Origin: Bacteroidota bacterium
Lineage (GTDB): Bacteria; Bacteroidota; Bacteroidia; Chitinophagales; Chitinophagaceae
Reading direction: 5' to 3'
Length of the DNA stretch: 41,974 nucleotides
Assembly: GCA_023433265.1 (NCBI GenBank)
Contig: JAEZDR010000072.1
Span: 1 to 41,974 of the forward strand
A program made the position numbers and the translations under genes. Positions 32,330 through 41,174 of this stretch are shown one piece after another. The notes beneath the pieces were generated by a model. That model made no database searches, was not told where the DNA came from, and saw only the letters and a list, made by a program, of their open reading frames with translations. Position 1 is the first letter of the stretch. Every line of letters begins with the position of its first letter.

Positions 32330-35300
32330 ATGCTAATGAGAAAGATCTTTACCCCTTTGAAACTTAATTGGCGAGTTCAATTTCTGTTTCTCTTTATAAG
32401 CACGATTAGCTTTCCTGCTTTTTCGCAAACTGTAATTATCAGTCCAAACGGAGCGGGAGGTTTTGTAAACGGAGGATCTTTCGCGGACAATGGATGGACT
32501 GTAGTAAATGGTTCGGCAACCAACAAGTGGTTTGTTGGTAATCCAGGTATTTTTTCTGATGAACGAGCATACATTTCTGATGAACCATCCGGCTTTAGTT
32601 ATAGCTATGACCCGTCTGGAAATTCAATGGTTCATTTTTATATGGACGTTACCTTTCCTGCCGGAGAAACGAAAATCAGCCTAAATTTTACCTGGTCCGG
32701 TATAGGAGAAGTGACTGCGTACGATGGATTGCAAGTTTCGCTGGCACCCACCTCGATAACCCCGTCGGCAAGTACAACAACCGGAACAGCGCTTGTTACG
32801 GGCCCGCTAGTGACGGGGGCAACAGTTGTAGGTGAAACATTTTATTATAATAGTAGTATAGATAAAACGGAAACGATTACTATTCCTTCATCCCTAACCG
32901 GAAACTGCTCTGCCGCTTCTACGATGCGCTTGATATTTACATGGCGAAACGATAATTCTGCCGGCATTAGTCCTCCGATATCCATTGACAACATTTCTTT
33001 AACCAGCGAAACATTTTCATTGCTTTCCGGAGGAGGGACTTTTACAATCAACAACACACAGGGTACAGGAGGAACAAATTATAAAAGTTTCAATGATGCG
33101 ATAACAGAGCTTAACATTGTTTCCGGTTGCGGCGGTTTTTCGGGTCCAATCGTGTTCAATGTTACTGCAGGCCAGAACTTTTCTGAAGATTTACCAAATA
33201 TCACTGCAAGCGGAACAGCCGCAAAGCCGATAACCTTTCAACGTTCGGGAGCAGGAGTTAACCCGGTGATAAAACCTACAGGTGGCAGTGGAACGCAAGC
33301 GGGGATAACAGTAGAAGGCGGGGACTATATTACTTTTGATGGGATTGATATTAAAATTGCCTCAGGCAATGCGGTAGAATATGGCTACCAAATAAGATCA
33401 TTTGGAACAAGTGGGGTTAATGGTGCACAGAATAATACCATTAAGAATTGCAAAATTGAATTAAACCGATCCAACACACAATCATATGGTATATACCAAA
33501 ATACGCTAACTGCCAGTTCGACAGACGGTACCTGTTCCTACAATAGCTATTTGAATGTTGTGATAGAAAATGTATATACCGGGATTTATCTAAACGCTTC
33601 TTTTAATTTTCCGGATATAGGTTGTACTATCGGAACTACAGGAACAGGACAAACTATCATTGGGTCATCTATTTCGCAGGATATAGGAGGAGGAACCCAG
33701 TTTGCTTATGGCATCAGAGCTGAGGATCAACAAAACCTGACCATACATAACACTGAGATAAGAAATGTAGGAATTGCTACAACATTTACCACAACAGTTG
33801 GAGGAATAAGCATCCAGGGCGCTACGGGGACAACTAACGTTTACAAAAACACCATCCATGACATTTCATCATCCAGTACCGGTAATGCTAATTTGTTTGG
33901 AATAAGAGCTGAAGCTGACGCAGGAGCAACAATCAATATCTACAATAATATAATTTATGGGTTATCGTCTGGTACATCCGCAGTGGGGGGAACTCCTTCC
34001 ATCAGAGCTATCCAAGCTAATACATCAACTGCAAGTACAGGGACTGTAAATGTGTACTACAACAACATTCGCCTGGAAATAACTAACAGCGGCGCGAGCA
34101 ATACCGTTTTCTATAAGCAAGCGGGTACAGTTAATTTAATGAATAACGTGTTGGCCAACTTTTCAGCGGCGGGTACAGGTGGGCTGAGATATGTTATTTT
34201 CAGCGAATCGGCTACACTTGTAAGTAATTATAATGATCTATACATCGTTACCGGAACTAACAACAACATCGGTTATAGTAATGGTAGCACACGCGCTACG
34301 ATTGAAACCTGGAGAACGGGGACGAGTCAAGACATCAATTCAGTGAACGTAGATCCCTATTTTTCAAGTAGTACAAATCTTCATGTTGGTAACGGAGTCC
34401 TCAACGGTAAGGCTATTCCTATAACTTCCCCTGCTATTACAGATGATATTGATGGAGACGTACGAGATGCAACAACCCCAGACATTGGGGCTGATGAGAT
34501 AGTTTTAGTTGTAAAGATGTTACAAGATATCTCCTACGAGCAAGCGTCAAATGCATGGGTAAAAGTTAACTCAAGTAATGCAGCTATTCTAAAACTTGGT
34601 TTTATCGTTACGGGAAATGACGGAGTTCTACCGCTAACGACGATCAAGGTAACATCAATGAACACATCTGATGCTGATGTAACTGCAGTGAAATTATACA
34701 AAACAACTTCGTCGACCTTCTCCACAAGCAATCTTATAGGCACGACCACTTTTGACGGGACAGGTAAAGCTGAGTTTTCAATAGTGAATGAAGAATTGCC
34801 GGGCAATACCACTACCTACTATTGGATTGCTTTTGATGTGGCAGGTGTTGTGGGAAATATGCTCGATGCTAAAATCGAGGCTAATGGCATCACCGTAAGC
34901 GGTGCCACCTACCCAAGCGTAGATGTGTCACCAATTGGGGAAAGATTTTTCCTCGATAATATTTCAGGAGGATTCTATGTAGGAGCAAACCAACCAGCGC
35001 CACATTTTACTACTTTAACTGCTGCAATTGCTGACCTTTCCAATTTTGGAATTGATGGCCCTGTAGAGTTACATCTAGCAGCAGATTACAATAGTGCATT
35101 GGAAACATTCCCAATAACGATTCCTGTAATTAGTGGATCTAGTGCGGTTAATACAATTAAGATAAGACCCGCAGCCGGCGTAACCGCGTCAATAAGCGGA
35201 TCTAGTACTGCAATTATAAAGTTGAATGGCGCAGACAATATCATCATTGATGGAAGTAACAATAGTACAACTACCCGTAATCTCAGCATTATTAATAATT

Positions 35301-38300
35301 CGTCCACGCAGAACACGGCTGCAATATGGATTTCATCACTTGGCGCAGGAGCAGGAGCGACTAATTGTACCATAAAGAATTGCGTTATCAATGCAGGAGG
35401 TACTTCGACTAATCTGTTTGGAATCATTGCCTCGGGCACAACGCTTAGTAACGTTACCACTAATGCCGGATCTGACAATGACAACCTTACCATTTCGAAT
35501 AACCAGGTATATAATGCAGCGTGGGGTATATATATTAATAGCAACAGCGGTGTTGTAGCTTCAGGAAATGCGACGATTTCGCAAAATATAGTTGGACACA
35601 ACGACAATTCCAGTAGTATAGCAAGTTCCGGTATTACGTTAGTTGGCTGTGCTGATGCCTTAGTTGAGAAAAACACCATTTTTAATGTAAGAGGCAGCCA
35701 GTTTGCAACAAATGGTCCGAGAGGAATAAATATTAATACAGGAACGACGACTTCCACCATAAACGCTAATACGATTTATGATATCATTTATACGGGCGCA
35801 GCAGGCGGCGGCGGAAAGGGAATAGATGTACAGGCCGGCACTTCACTTGTGATATCGAATAATTCAATTTCAAATATCCAGGGAGATGGCTGGAATAACA
35901 TGACTAACCTCGTAGACGCGATAGTCGGAATAAGGTTACTGGGATCGTCCATCAACGTTTATAATAATAGCGTAAATCTTGGTTCGGGCATATTTTCGGG
36001 CAACAATAGTTCGACTGCTGTTTCTGCGGCAATAGGTATAGGTAATAGTGCTAGTAGCATCAATATTGTAAACAACATTTTAGCTAGTAATCTTCAGAAT
36101 TCGGTTCAGCCAGCTGCGAAAACCTATGCTGTATACACTTTATCAAGTGCAGCAGCAATACCCACTATGGACTATAACAAATACTATGTGAGTGGTACAC
36201 AAGGAATACTTGGGTTTATCAGTAGTGACAGGACTACTTTAGCGGCATTTAAGTCGGGATTTGGAAAAAATACAAATAGTGTTACTTCCGACCCTGGTTT
36301 CACAGGTTCTACCGACCTACAGCCGAAACAGGGGTATTTTACATCCGGTACAAATATTCCAACAATCACTACTGACATAGTTGGCACTACCCGTTATATT
36401 GTTCCTGACATTGGTGCCTACGAAGGATCAGCAAGTGGACGATGGACTGGTGGAGTATCCACTGATTGGCAGAACACTTCAAACTGGAAAGATGGATTAG
36501 TGCCGGGTACTACTGTTGATGTTGCATTGAATGTGGACGCACCTAACTTACCATCACTGACAGCGGCATCTAATGCGAAGAACATAGCATTACCTACTAC
36601 GTCTTCTATACTCAACTTAAATGGTCAACGTTTGGTTGTTAGTGGCGCTTTATCAGGGAACGGCTTTTTAGCCGGAACGAGCAATTCTGCATTAGAATTG
36701 AGTGGAGCTGCAGGTAGTGTGAAATTTTCTACCACAGCCAATACGCTAAAGGAATTAAAACTTAATACCGGAGCAACCGCTACTTTAGGGAATACTTTAA
36801 ATATTACCCCACTACTTGGACAGGTTTCAGTGGCGAGTGGAGCAACGTTGAACACAGGCGGAAATCTCGTATTAAAGAGTGACGCTACAGGAACCGCGAA
36901 TGTAGCGGCAAGTGCCGGTACCATAAGTGGAAATGTTACAATAGAACGGTACATTCCAGCATCGGGGAACAGGGCATGGAGGTTACTTGCTGCACCCGTT
37001 ACATCGGCTTCTGCTCCAACCATTTATTCCTCATGGCAGGAAAGCGGTGCGAATGCATCGGGATATGGTACACATATTACCTCAGTAACGGGTAGTGGGA
37101 CAAATGGTTTTGATGCTTCCACGATAGCGCAGGCTACTTCTGCGAGGTATTATGACGGGACTACGACACAAGCCATACTTAATACAAACACCACGAAAGT
37201 GACCGATAACGGAGGAGCGTATTTCGTGTTCATCCGGGGTGATAGAACTGTTGATCTTAGTACCAGCAGTAGTTCAAGTAATACAGTATTAAGAATGAAA
37301 GGCGCTATTAAACAAGGGAACATCTCAACAGGTGTTACGGGCAGTTCGTTCTCGCTGATTCCTAACCCGTATCCGTCGGCAGTAGACTTTGATGCCGTGC
37401 GTACAGCGAACGGTAATATCAACAATTTCACAATATGGGATGCTACACTGGGAAGCGTTGGTGGTTACAGGGCAGTACAACGTACCAGCGGCGGCGTTTA
37501 TGAACAAACACCTTCAGCTGGTGCTACCGGTAATGCACGCTATATACATAGCGGGCAGGCATTTTACGTTCCGGGTAATACAACACTGAGCTTCACTGAG
37601 AGCATGAAGACCCTGGAAGTTCCCGGAACTGCAGTAATGCGAACTGCTAGCCCAGGAGAGCAAATACTGATACATTTATACGTAAACAACGCCGGAACCT
37701 ATAGTTTACTTGACGGCATTCGCGCGAAGTTTGGAGATGACTATACAAGTAGTGTAGATACTGACGATGTGCCGAAGCTTAATAACATGGGCGAAAACCT
37801 TTCGATTGTTAAAAGCGGGCAGCTGCTAACAGTGGAATCAAGGCCTTTTGTAATGGCTGACGACACCTTGTTCCTAAACCTTAGTGGCGTAAGAGTAAAA
37901 CAGTACAAGTTGGTAATTGATCCTGCCGAAATGGATGCATCCGGATTAGTCATGTATCTAAAGGACAACCATTTGAATACTTTAACTCCTATAGCCAATA
38001 CAGGAAGCACGGAAGTTAGTTTCGATGTTAATAACGCTGCAGGCTCATGGGCTGTTAACAGGTTCCAGATAGTAATGAAGGTGGCAGGCACGTTACCTAT
38101 AAGCCAATTAAACCTACAAGCTGCACAACAAGGCAAAGAAATTAATTTGCGATGGACTATGTACCAGGAACAAAATTTACAGCAGTTTGATGTAGAACAT
38201 TCGTCAAATGGTCGTGAATTTGAGAAAATAGGAGAGGTGGCACCAATCAACGAAAAGGGTATACAAGAATATAACAGTTGGGATAAGCAACCGGTTGAAG

Positions 38301-38641
38301 GTATCAATTACTACCGCGTAAGAACCCTTACTAAGACCGGGGGAACTTTTTATAGCAATGTGGTTAAAGTGAATACCGGTAAAAATAAACCTGGCATTTC
38401 AGTATATCCTAATCCTTTGAAAGGCAATATTGTGAACCTCGAATTTCTAAGTATGGAAAGCGGAACCTATAGTGTGCAGCTTTTTAACCAATTGGGACAA
38501 GAAGTTTATAAAGAAACTCTCAGCCATAGAGGAGGCTCGTATAGTGGAACCCTTTCTATGCCGACATTACAGCCGGGCCAGTACGTTTTGATAGTATCTA
38601 ACGGGAACGAGGTACATACCTTGAGCATAAGCAAACTCTAA
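32330..38641 (+). CDS. Giant T9SS-sorted beta-helix surface protein
   Basis: This 2103-residue protein has a signal peptide (to about FSQT, residue 33; an ATG at 32336 is an alternative start). Residues about 34-225 form a jelly-roll-like N-terminal domain. Two large right-handed parallel beta-helix regions follow, at about 240-720 and 890-1360, each opening with a similar 'F-x-A-x-x-x-L...GP-x-x-x' unit and separated by a BNR_assoc_N-like domain (about 727-880). A Gly/Asn/Thr-rich strand region (about 1370-1540), an Ig/FN3-like domain (about 1910-2000) and a type A sorting domain (VYPNPLKGNIVNLEF to the end) complete it. It is probably a surface adhesin or polysaccharide-binding protein; no catalytic residues are recognised. 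Confidence 0.8.
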   Translation: MLMRKIFTPLKLNWRVQFLFLFISTISFPAFSQTVIISPNGAGGFVNGGSFADNGWTVVNGSATNKWFVGNPGIFSDERAYISDEPSGFSYSYDPSGNSMVHFYMDVTFPAGETKISLNFTWSGIGEVTAYDGLQVSLAPTSITPSASTTTGTALVTGPLVTGATVVGETFYYNSSIDKTETITIPSSLTGNCSAASTMRLIFTWRNDNSAGISPPISIDNISLTSETFSLLSGGGTFTINNTQGTGGTNYKSFNDAITELNIVSGCGGFSGPIVFNVTAGQNFSEDLPNITASGTAAKPITFQRSGAGVNPVIKPTGGSGTQAGITVEGGDYITFDGIDIKIASGNAVEYGYQIRSFGTSGVNGAQNNTIKNCKIELNRSNTQSYGIYQNTLTASSTDGTCSYNSYLNVVIENVYTGIYLNASFNFPDIGCTIGTTGTGQTIIGSSISQDIGGGTQFAYGIRAEDQQNLTIHNTEIRNVGIATTFTTTVGGISIQGATGTTNVYKNTIHDISSSSTGNANLFGIRAEADAGATINIYNNIIYGLSSGTSAVGGTPSIRAIQANTSTASTGTVNVYYNNIRLEITNSGASNTVFYKQAGTVNLMNNVLANFSAAGTGGLRYVIFSESATLVSNYNDLYIVTGTNNNIGYSNGSTRATIETWRTGTSQDINSVNVDPYFSSSTNLHVGNGVLNGKAIPITSPAITDDIDGDVRDATTPDIGADEIVLVVKMLQDISYEQASNAWVKVNSSNAAILKLGFIVTGNDGVLPLTTIKVTSMNTSDADVTAVKLYKTTSSTFSTSNLIGTTTFDGTGKAEFSIVNEELPGNTTTYYWIAFDVAGVVGNMLDAKIEANGITVSGATYPSVDVSPIGERFFLDNISGGFYVGANQPAPHFTTLTAAIADLSNFGIDGPVELHLAADYNSALETFPITIPVISGSSAVNTIKIRPAAGVTASISGSSTAIIKLNGADNIIIDGSNNSTTTRNLSIINNSSTQNTAAIWISSLGAGAGATNCTIKNCVINAGGTSTNLFGIIASGTTLSNVTTNAGSDNDNLTISNNQVYNAAWGIYINSNSGVVASGNATISQNIVGHNDNSSSIASSGITLVGCADALVEKNTIFNVRGSQFATNGPRGININTGTTTSTINANTIYDIIYTGAAGGGGKGIDVQAGTSLVISNNSISNIQGDGWNNMTNLVDAIVGIRLLGSSINVYNNSVNLGSGIFSGNNSSTAVSAAIGIGNSASSINIVNNILASNLQNSVQPAAKTYAVYTLSSAAAIPTMDYNKYYVSGTQGILGFISSDRTTLAAFKSGFGKNTNSVTSDPGFTGSTDLQPKQGYFTSGTNIPTITTDIVGTTRYIVPDIGAYEGSASGRWTGGVSTDWQNTSNWKDGLVPGTTVDVALNVDAPNLPSLTAASNAKNIALPTTSSILNLNGQRLVVSGALSGNGFLAGTSNSALELSGAAGSVKFSTTANTLKELKLNTGATATLGNTLNITPLLGQVSVASGATLNTGGNLVLKSDATGTANVAASAGTISGNVTIERYIPASGNRAWRLLAAPVTSASAPTIYSSWQESGANASGYGTHITSVTGSGTNGFDASTIAQATSARYYDGTTTQAILNTNTTKVTDNGGAYFVFIRGDRTVDLSTSSSSSNTVLRMKGAIKQGNISTGVTGSSFSLIPNPYPSAVDFDAVRTANGNINNFTIWDATLGSVGGYRAVQRTSGGVYEQTPSAGATGNARYIHSGQAFYVPGNTTLSFTESMKTLEVPGTAVMRTASPGEQILIHLYVNNAGTYSLLDGIRAKFGDDYTSSVDTDDVPKLNNMGENLSIVKSGQLLTVESRPFVMADDTLFLNLSGVRVKQYKLVIDPAEMDASGLVMYLKDNHLNTLTPIANTGSTEVSFDVNNAAGSWAVNRFQIVMKVAGTLPISQLNLQAAQQGKEINLRWTMYQEQNLQQFDVEHSSNGREFEKIGEVAPINEKGIQEYNSWDKQPVEGINYYRVRTLTKTGGTFYSNVVKVNTGKNKPGISVYPNPLKGNIVNLEFLSMESGTYSVQLFNQLGQEVYKETLSHRGGSYSGTLSMPTLQPGQYVLIVSNGNEVHTLSISKL

Positions 38642-38660
38642 TAAATTTATTATCAAGAAA

Positions 38661-38685
38661 AAGGGCAGTAAACTGCCCTTTTTTT
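38661..38685. terminator. Terminator after the giant surface-protein gene
   Basis: AAGGGCAG (38661-38668) pairs with CTGCCCTT (38673-38680) around TAAA and is followed by a T-run to 38685. The A-run before it also allows use on the minus strand for the convergent channel gene. Confidence 0.85.
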
Positions 38686-38744
38686 ATTACATATTTAGCT
38701 GTATTGGTGAGCGACAAGCAGAAAATTATAGGCCTTAGAAAATG

Positions 38745-39575
38745 TTATGAAGTACTCTTTGCAGGCATAGTTGGAATAAGAGATGATCCGCAACGTTTAC
38801 AATATTTAGCATCAGCATCATGGCCTTCAAATCCGCAGGCAGGGCAAACTTCTTCACTTTCCCTCTTGCTGCGCGCAGCTATTGCCATTTCCGTTGTGAC
38901 GATACCTGTTGGCACGGCGATAATGCCGTAACCTATAAACATCATTACTGATGCAATAAATTTCCCAAGAGCAGTGACGGGAGCTACGTCGCCGTAACCA
39001 ACGGTAGTAATCGTTACAATAGCCCAGTAAACACTTTGTGGAATGCTTTCAAAACCGCTCTTTTCGCCTTCTACGAGGTACATCACAGAACCAAGGATTG
39101 TTACCAACGAAAGCACCACCAACATGAAAATTGCTATTTTTTTCAGACTACCCCTCACTGCCACCTGAAGAAAGGAGATTTCTGTAAGAAAGTGTACCAT
39201 TTTAAAAATCCGAAATACACGTAAGAGGCGTAAAACACGGAAAACAAGCAATGCTTGAGCTCCCGTTAGAAATATGCTCAGCCAACCTGGGATAATGGCA
39301 AGTATGTCAATAATGCCGAAAAAGGAAAACATGTACATCAGGGGCTTCCTAATAGAAATGATTCTCAGAACATATTCAAGCGTAAATAAGATGGTAAAAA
39401 TCCATTCAAGCACCTGGAATAAGTTACCATAGGTTTTATTGAATGCATCGATACTGTCAAGCATTACCGTAACGATACTCGTTATAATAAGAAAGAGTAA
39501 ACCTACATCAAAAGCCTTACCCGCCTTTGTGCTGGATTCGTATATAATCTCATGTAAGCGTTCGCGCCAATGCAC
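38745..39575 (-). CDS. Voltage-gated-type K+ channel with C-terminal zinc ribbon
   Basis: This 276-residue ion-transport protein starts at GTG 39575. Six membrane segments are visible, including an S4-like helix VFRVLRLLRVFRIFKMV with regularly spaced arginines (voltage sensor) and a pore loop with the K+ selectivity filter T191-V-G-Y-G-D196. After S6 a short linker leads to a C-terminal zinc ribbon, CPACGFEGHDADAKYCKRCG. The channel core fits the Kv/ion_trans family; the zinc ribbon is an unusual cytoplasmic add-on that could regulate gating. rpe ends 47 bases upstream on the same strand. Confidence 0.88.
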   Translation of the reverse strand: MHWRERLHEIIYESSTKAGKAFDVGLLFLIITSIVTVMLDSIDAFNKTYGNLFQVLEWIFTILFTLEYVLRIISIRKPLMYMFSFFGIIDILAIIPGWLSIFLTGAQALLVFRVLRLLRVFRIFKMVHFLTEISFLQVAVRGSLKKIAIFMLVVLSLVTILGSVMYLVEGEKSGFESIPQSVYWAIVTITTVGYGDVAPVTALGKFIASVMMFIGYGIIAVPTGIVTTEMAIAARSKRESEEVCPACGFEGHDADAKYCKRCGSSLIPTMPAKSTS

Positions 39576-39622
39576 TTACAATATTAAGGAGAGATTTAAT
39601 ATCAAAGGGCAACTGAAAAGGA

Positions 39623-40279
39623 TTATAAAGTAGTTGCCTGCTTAAGTTGTTTGATCGTCGTGGCGGGGTCATCTGATTTGAAAACGGTATTTCCAGCCAC
39701 TAAGACGTCCGCACCAACCCTTACGAGTTCTGCAGCATTTGAGAGTGTAACGCCACCATCAATTTCGATGAGAGCGGTTGACCCCGTGTTTTTAATTAAT
39801 TGTTTCAGCTCACGAACTTTTTGAAAAGTATGCGTTATGAATTTTTGGGCTCCGAAACCGGGGTTCACACTCATAAGACATACAAGATCAACCTCGCTAA
39901 TTATTTCGCTTAGGGAACTCACCGGTGAATGCGGGTTGAGTGCAACGCCAGCTTTCATTCCCAAAGCATGAATTTGTTGTATGTTTCGATGAAGGTGCCT
40001 GCAAGCTTCTATATGAACTGTAAGTACATCGGCGCCTGCCTTTTTAAATTCTTCTGCATACTTTTCAGGCTCCTCTATCATCAGGTGAACGTCGCAGACC
40101 TTTTTTGTTGCCTGGCGGATAGCAGCAATTACCGGTAGCCCAAAGCTGATATTTGGAACAAATCTTCCGTCCATAACGTCAAGATGAAACCATTCGGCCT
40201 CACTTTCATTAACCATAGCGCAATCCCTTTGGAGATTAAGGAAGTCTGCACTTAAAAAGGAAGGAGCAATAATTGCCAT
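39623..40279 (-). CDS. rpe: Ribulose-phosphate 3-epimerase
   Basis: This 218-residue TIM-barrel enzyme interconverts ribulose 5-phosphate and xylulose 5-phosphate in the pentose phosphate pathway. The metal- and catalysis-related residues are in WFHLDVMDGRFVPNISFG (H32, D34), VHLMIEEPEKY, CLMSVNPGFGAQKF and IEIDGGVTLSNA, and the phosphate-binding end has ADVLVAGNTVF. Length is normal. The TPR lipoprotein gene ends 15 bases upstream, so the two are probably co-transcribed. Confidence 0.95.
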   Translation of the reverse strand: MAIIAPSFLSADFLNLQRDCAMVNESEAEWFHLDVMDGRFVPNISFGLPVIAAIRQATKKVCDVHLMIEEPEKYAEEFKKAGADVLTVHIEACRHLHRNIQQIHALGMKAGVALNPHSPVSSLSEIISEVDLVCLMSVNPGFGAQKFITHTFQKVRELKQLIKNTGSTALIEIDGGVTLSNAAELVRVGADVLVAGNTVFKSDDPATTIKQLKQATTL

Positions 40280-40294
40280 AGCTGGGATATTTTA

Positions 40295-41092
40295 TTAATT
40301 ATCTAATCGCTTTAGCCCTATTTTAGCTTCCTGCAGGTTAGGATCGAGAGATAAGGCATGCTTAAACCTGAGAATAGCACTGTCTTTCAACCCTAACTGT
40401 TCGTAACAGCGAGCGATATAATAGTAGGCATCAGGGTACAAATTATTTACGGTAGAAGCGAACTGAAAAATGCTAAGTGCCTGCCTGTAGTTTTTCATGT
40501 CGAAGTATAAAAGGCCTTTCTCGATGTAAGCTTCCATATAGGTGTAATTATTCGCGATGCATTTGTCGAAAGCCGATTCAGCTTGTTTTATTTCAAACTT
40601 TCTTGCGTAGTACACACCGGATATAAAGTAACAATGAGCATCTGTTTCTCTGCCAAGGCCCATTTTAAGTACGGTGTTAACAAGGGATAAGCATTGTTCA
40701 TTCCGGCGCTCCGCATAAAGGTTTGCCAGATTTAACATCGCTTCCGGGCTGGGATATATTTTTAAAGCTGTATTGTACGAACGAATAGCTGCATTTGTAT
40801 CCGATAGAGCGCCTTCTAACTGGGCTTTTCTAAACCAGAGCCCGTAATTGCCCTTGTCAGCATCTACCAATTTATTTAGATGGCTAAGTGCCTTTTTCGC
40901 GTCGCCGATGCTATCATAGGCGTTTACCAGTTGAAGTTGAATCCCCAGGCTGTCAGGATATTGCTCCGCTTTCGTTTCGATATTGTTCAAGTGTTTATGG
41001 TTATTATTAACCACCTCATCCTGGTGATTCTCATTAGCTTCGCAGCCACTGATAATCAATAAAAGGAATAGCCCAAAAAGCCATTTTCTCAT
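40295..41092 (-). CDS. TPR-repeat lipoprotein
   Basis: This 265-residue protein has a lipoprotein signal (LFGLFLLLIISGC, lipidated at C17) followed by a polar N/H/E linker and about six tetratricopeptide repeats (for example NAIRSYNTALKIYPSPEAMLNLANLYAERR and SAFDKCIANNYTYMEAYIEKGLLYFD). TPR solenoids bind partner peptides; as a lipoprotein it should sit on a membrane facing the periplasm. Its partners are not visible here. It is the first gene of a likely unit with rpe, with a promoter box four bases before its ATG. Confidence 0.85.
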   Translation of the reverse strand: MRKWLFGLFLLLIISGCEANENHQDEVVNNNHKHLNNIETKAEQYPDSLGIQLQLVNAYDSIGDAKKALSHLNKLVDADKGNYGLWFRKAQLEGALSDTNAAIRSYNTALKIYPSPEAMLNLANLYAERRNEQCLSLVNTVLKMGLGRETDAHCYFISGVYYARKFEIKQAESAFDKCIANNYTYMEAYIEKGLLYFDMKNYRQALSIFQFASTVNNLYPDAYYYIARCYEQLGLKDSAILRFKHALSLDPNLQEAKIGLKRLDN

Positions 41093-41096
41093 ACGG

Positions 41097-41104
41097 CAAA
41101 AGTA
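41097..41104 (-). promoter_or_regulatory. Promoter -7 box of the TPR lipoprotein-rpe unit
   Basis: TACTTTTG on the minus strand is an exact TAnnTTTG box four bases before ATG 41092, so the transcript would start on or beside the start codon. Confidence 0.5.
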
Positions 41105-41159
41105 GATGTAAAGCGTTTAATATTGCTTTGTTGTGACTAACTATGGTGTAGTTGTTAAT

Positions 41160-41167
41160 TAAATTTG
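41160..41167 (+). promoter_or_regulatory. Promoter -7 box of the beta-propeller gene
   Basis: TAAATTTG exactly matches TAnnTTTG and ends seven bases before ATG 41175. Confidence 0.5.
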
Positions 41168-41174
41168 TAAGACT

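Noticed and set aside
35086..35760. 224-codon minus-strand frame inside the giant surface-protein gene
   Set aside because: Antisense shadow produced by the Thr/Ser/Asn-rich beta-helix coding sequence; hydrophobic composition is an artefact.
38704..38931. 75-codon plus-strand frame
   Set aside because: Antisense to the K+ channel C-terminus; no motif.
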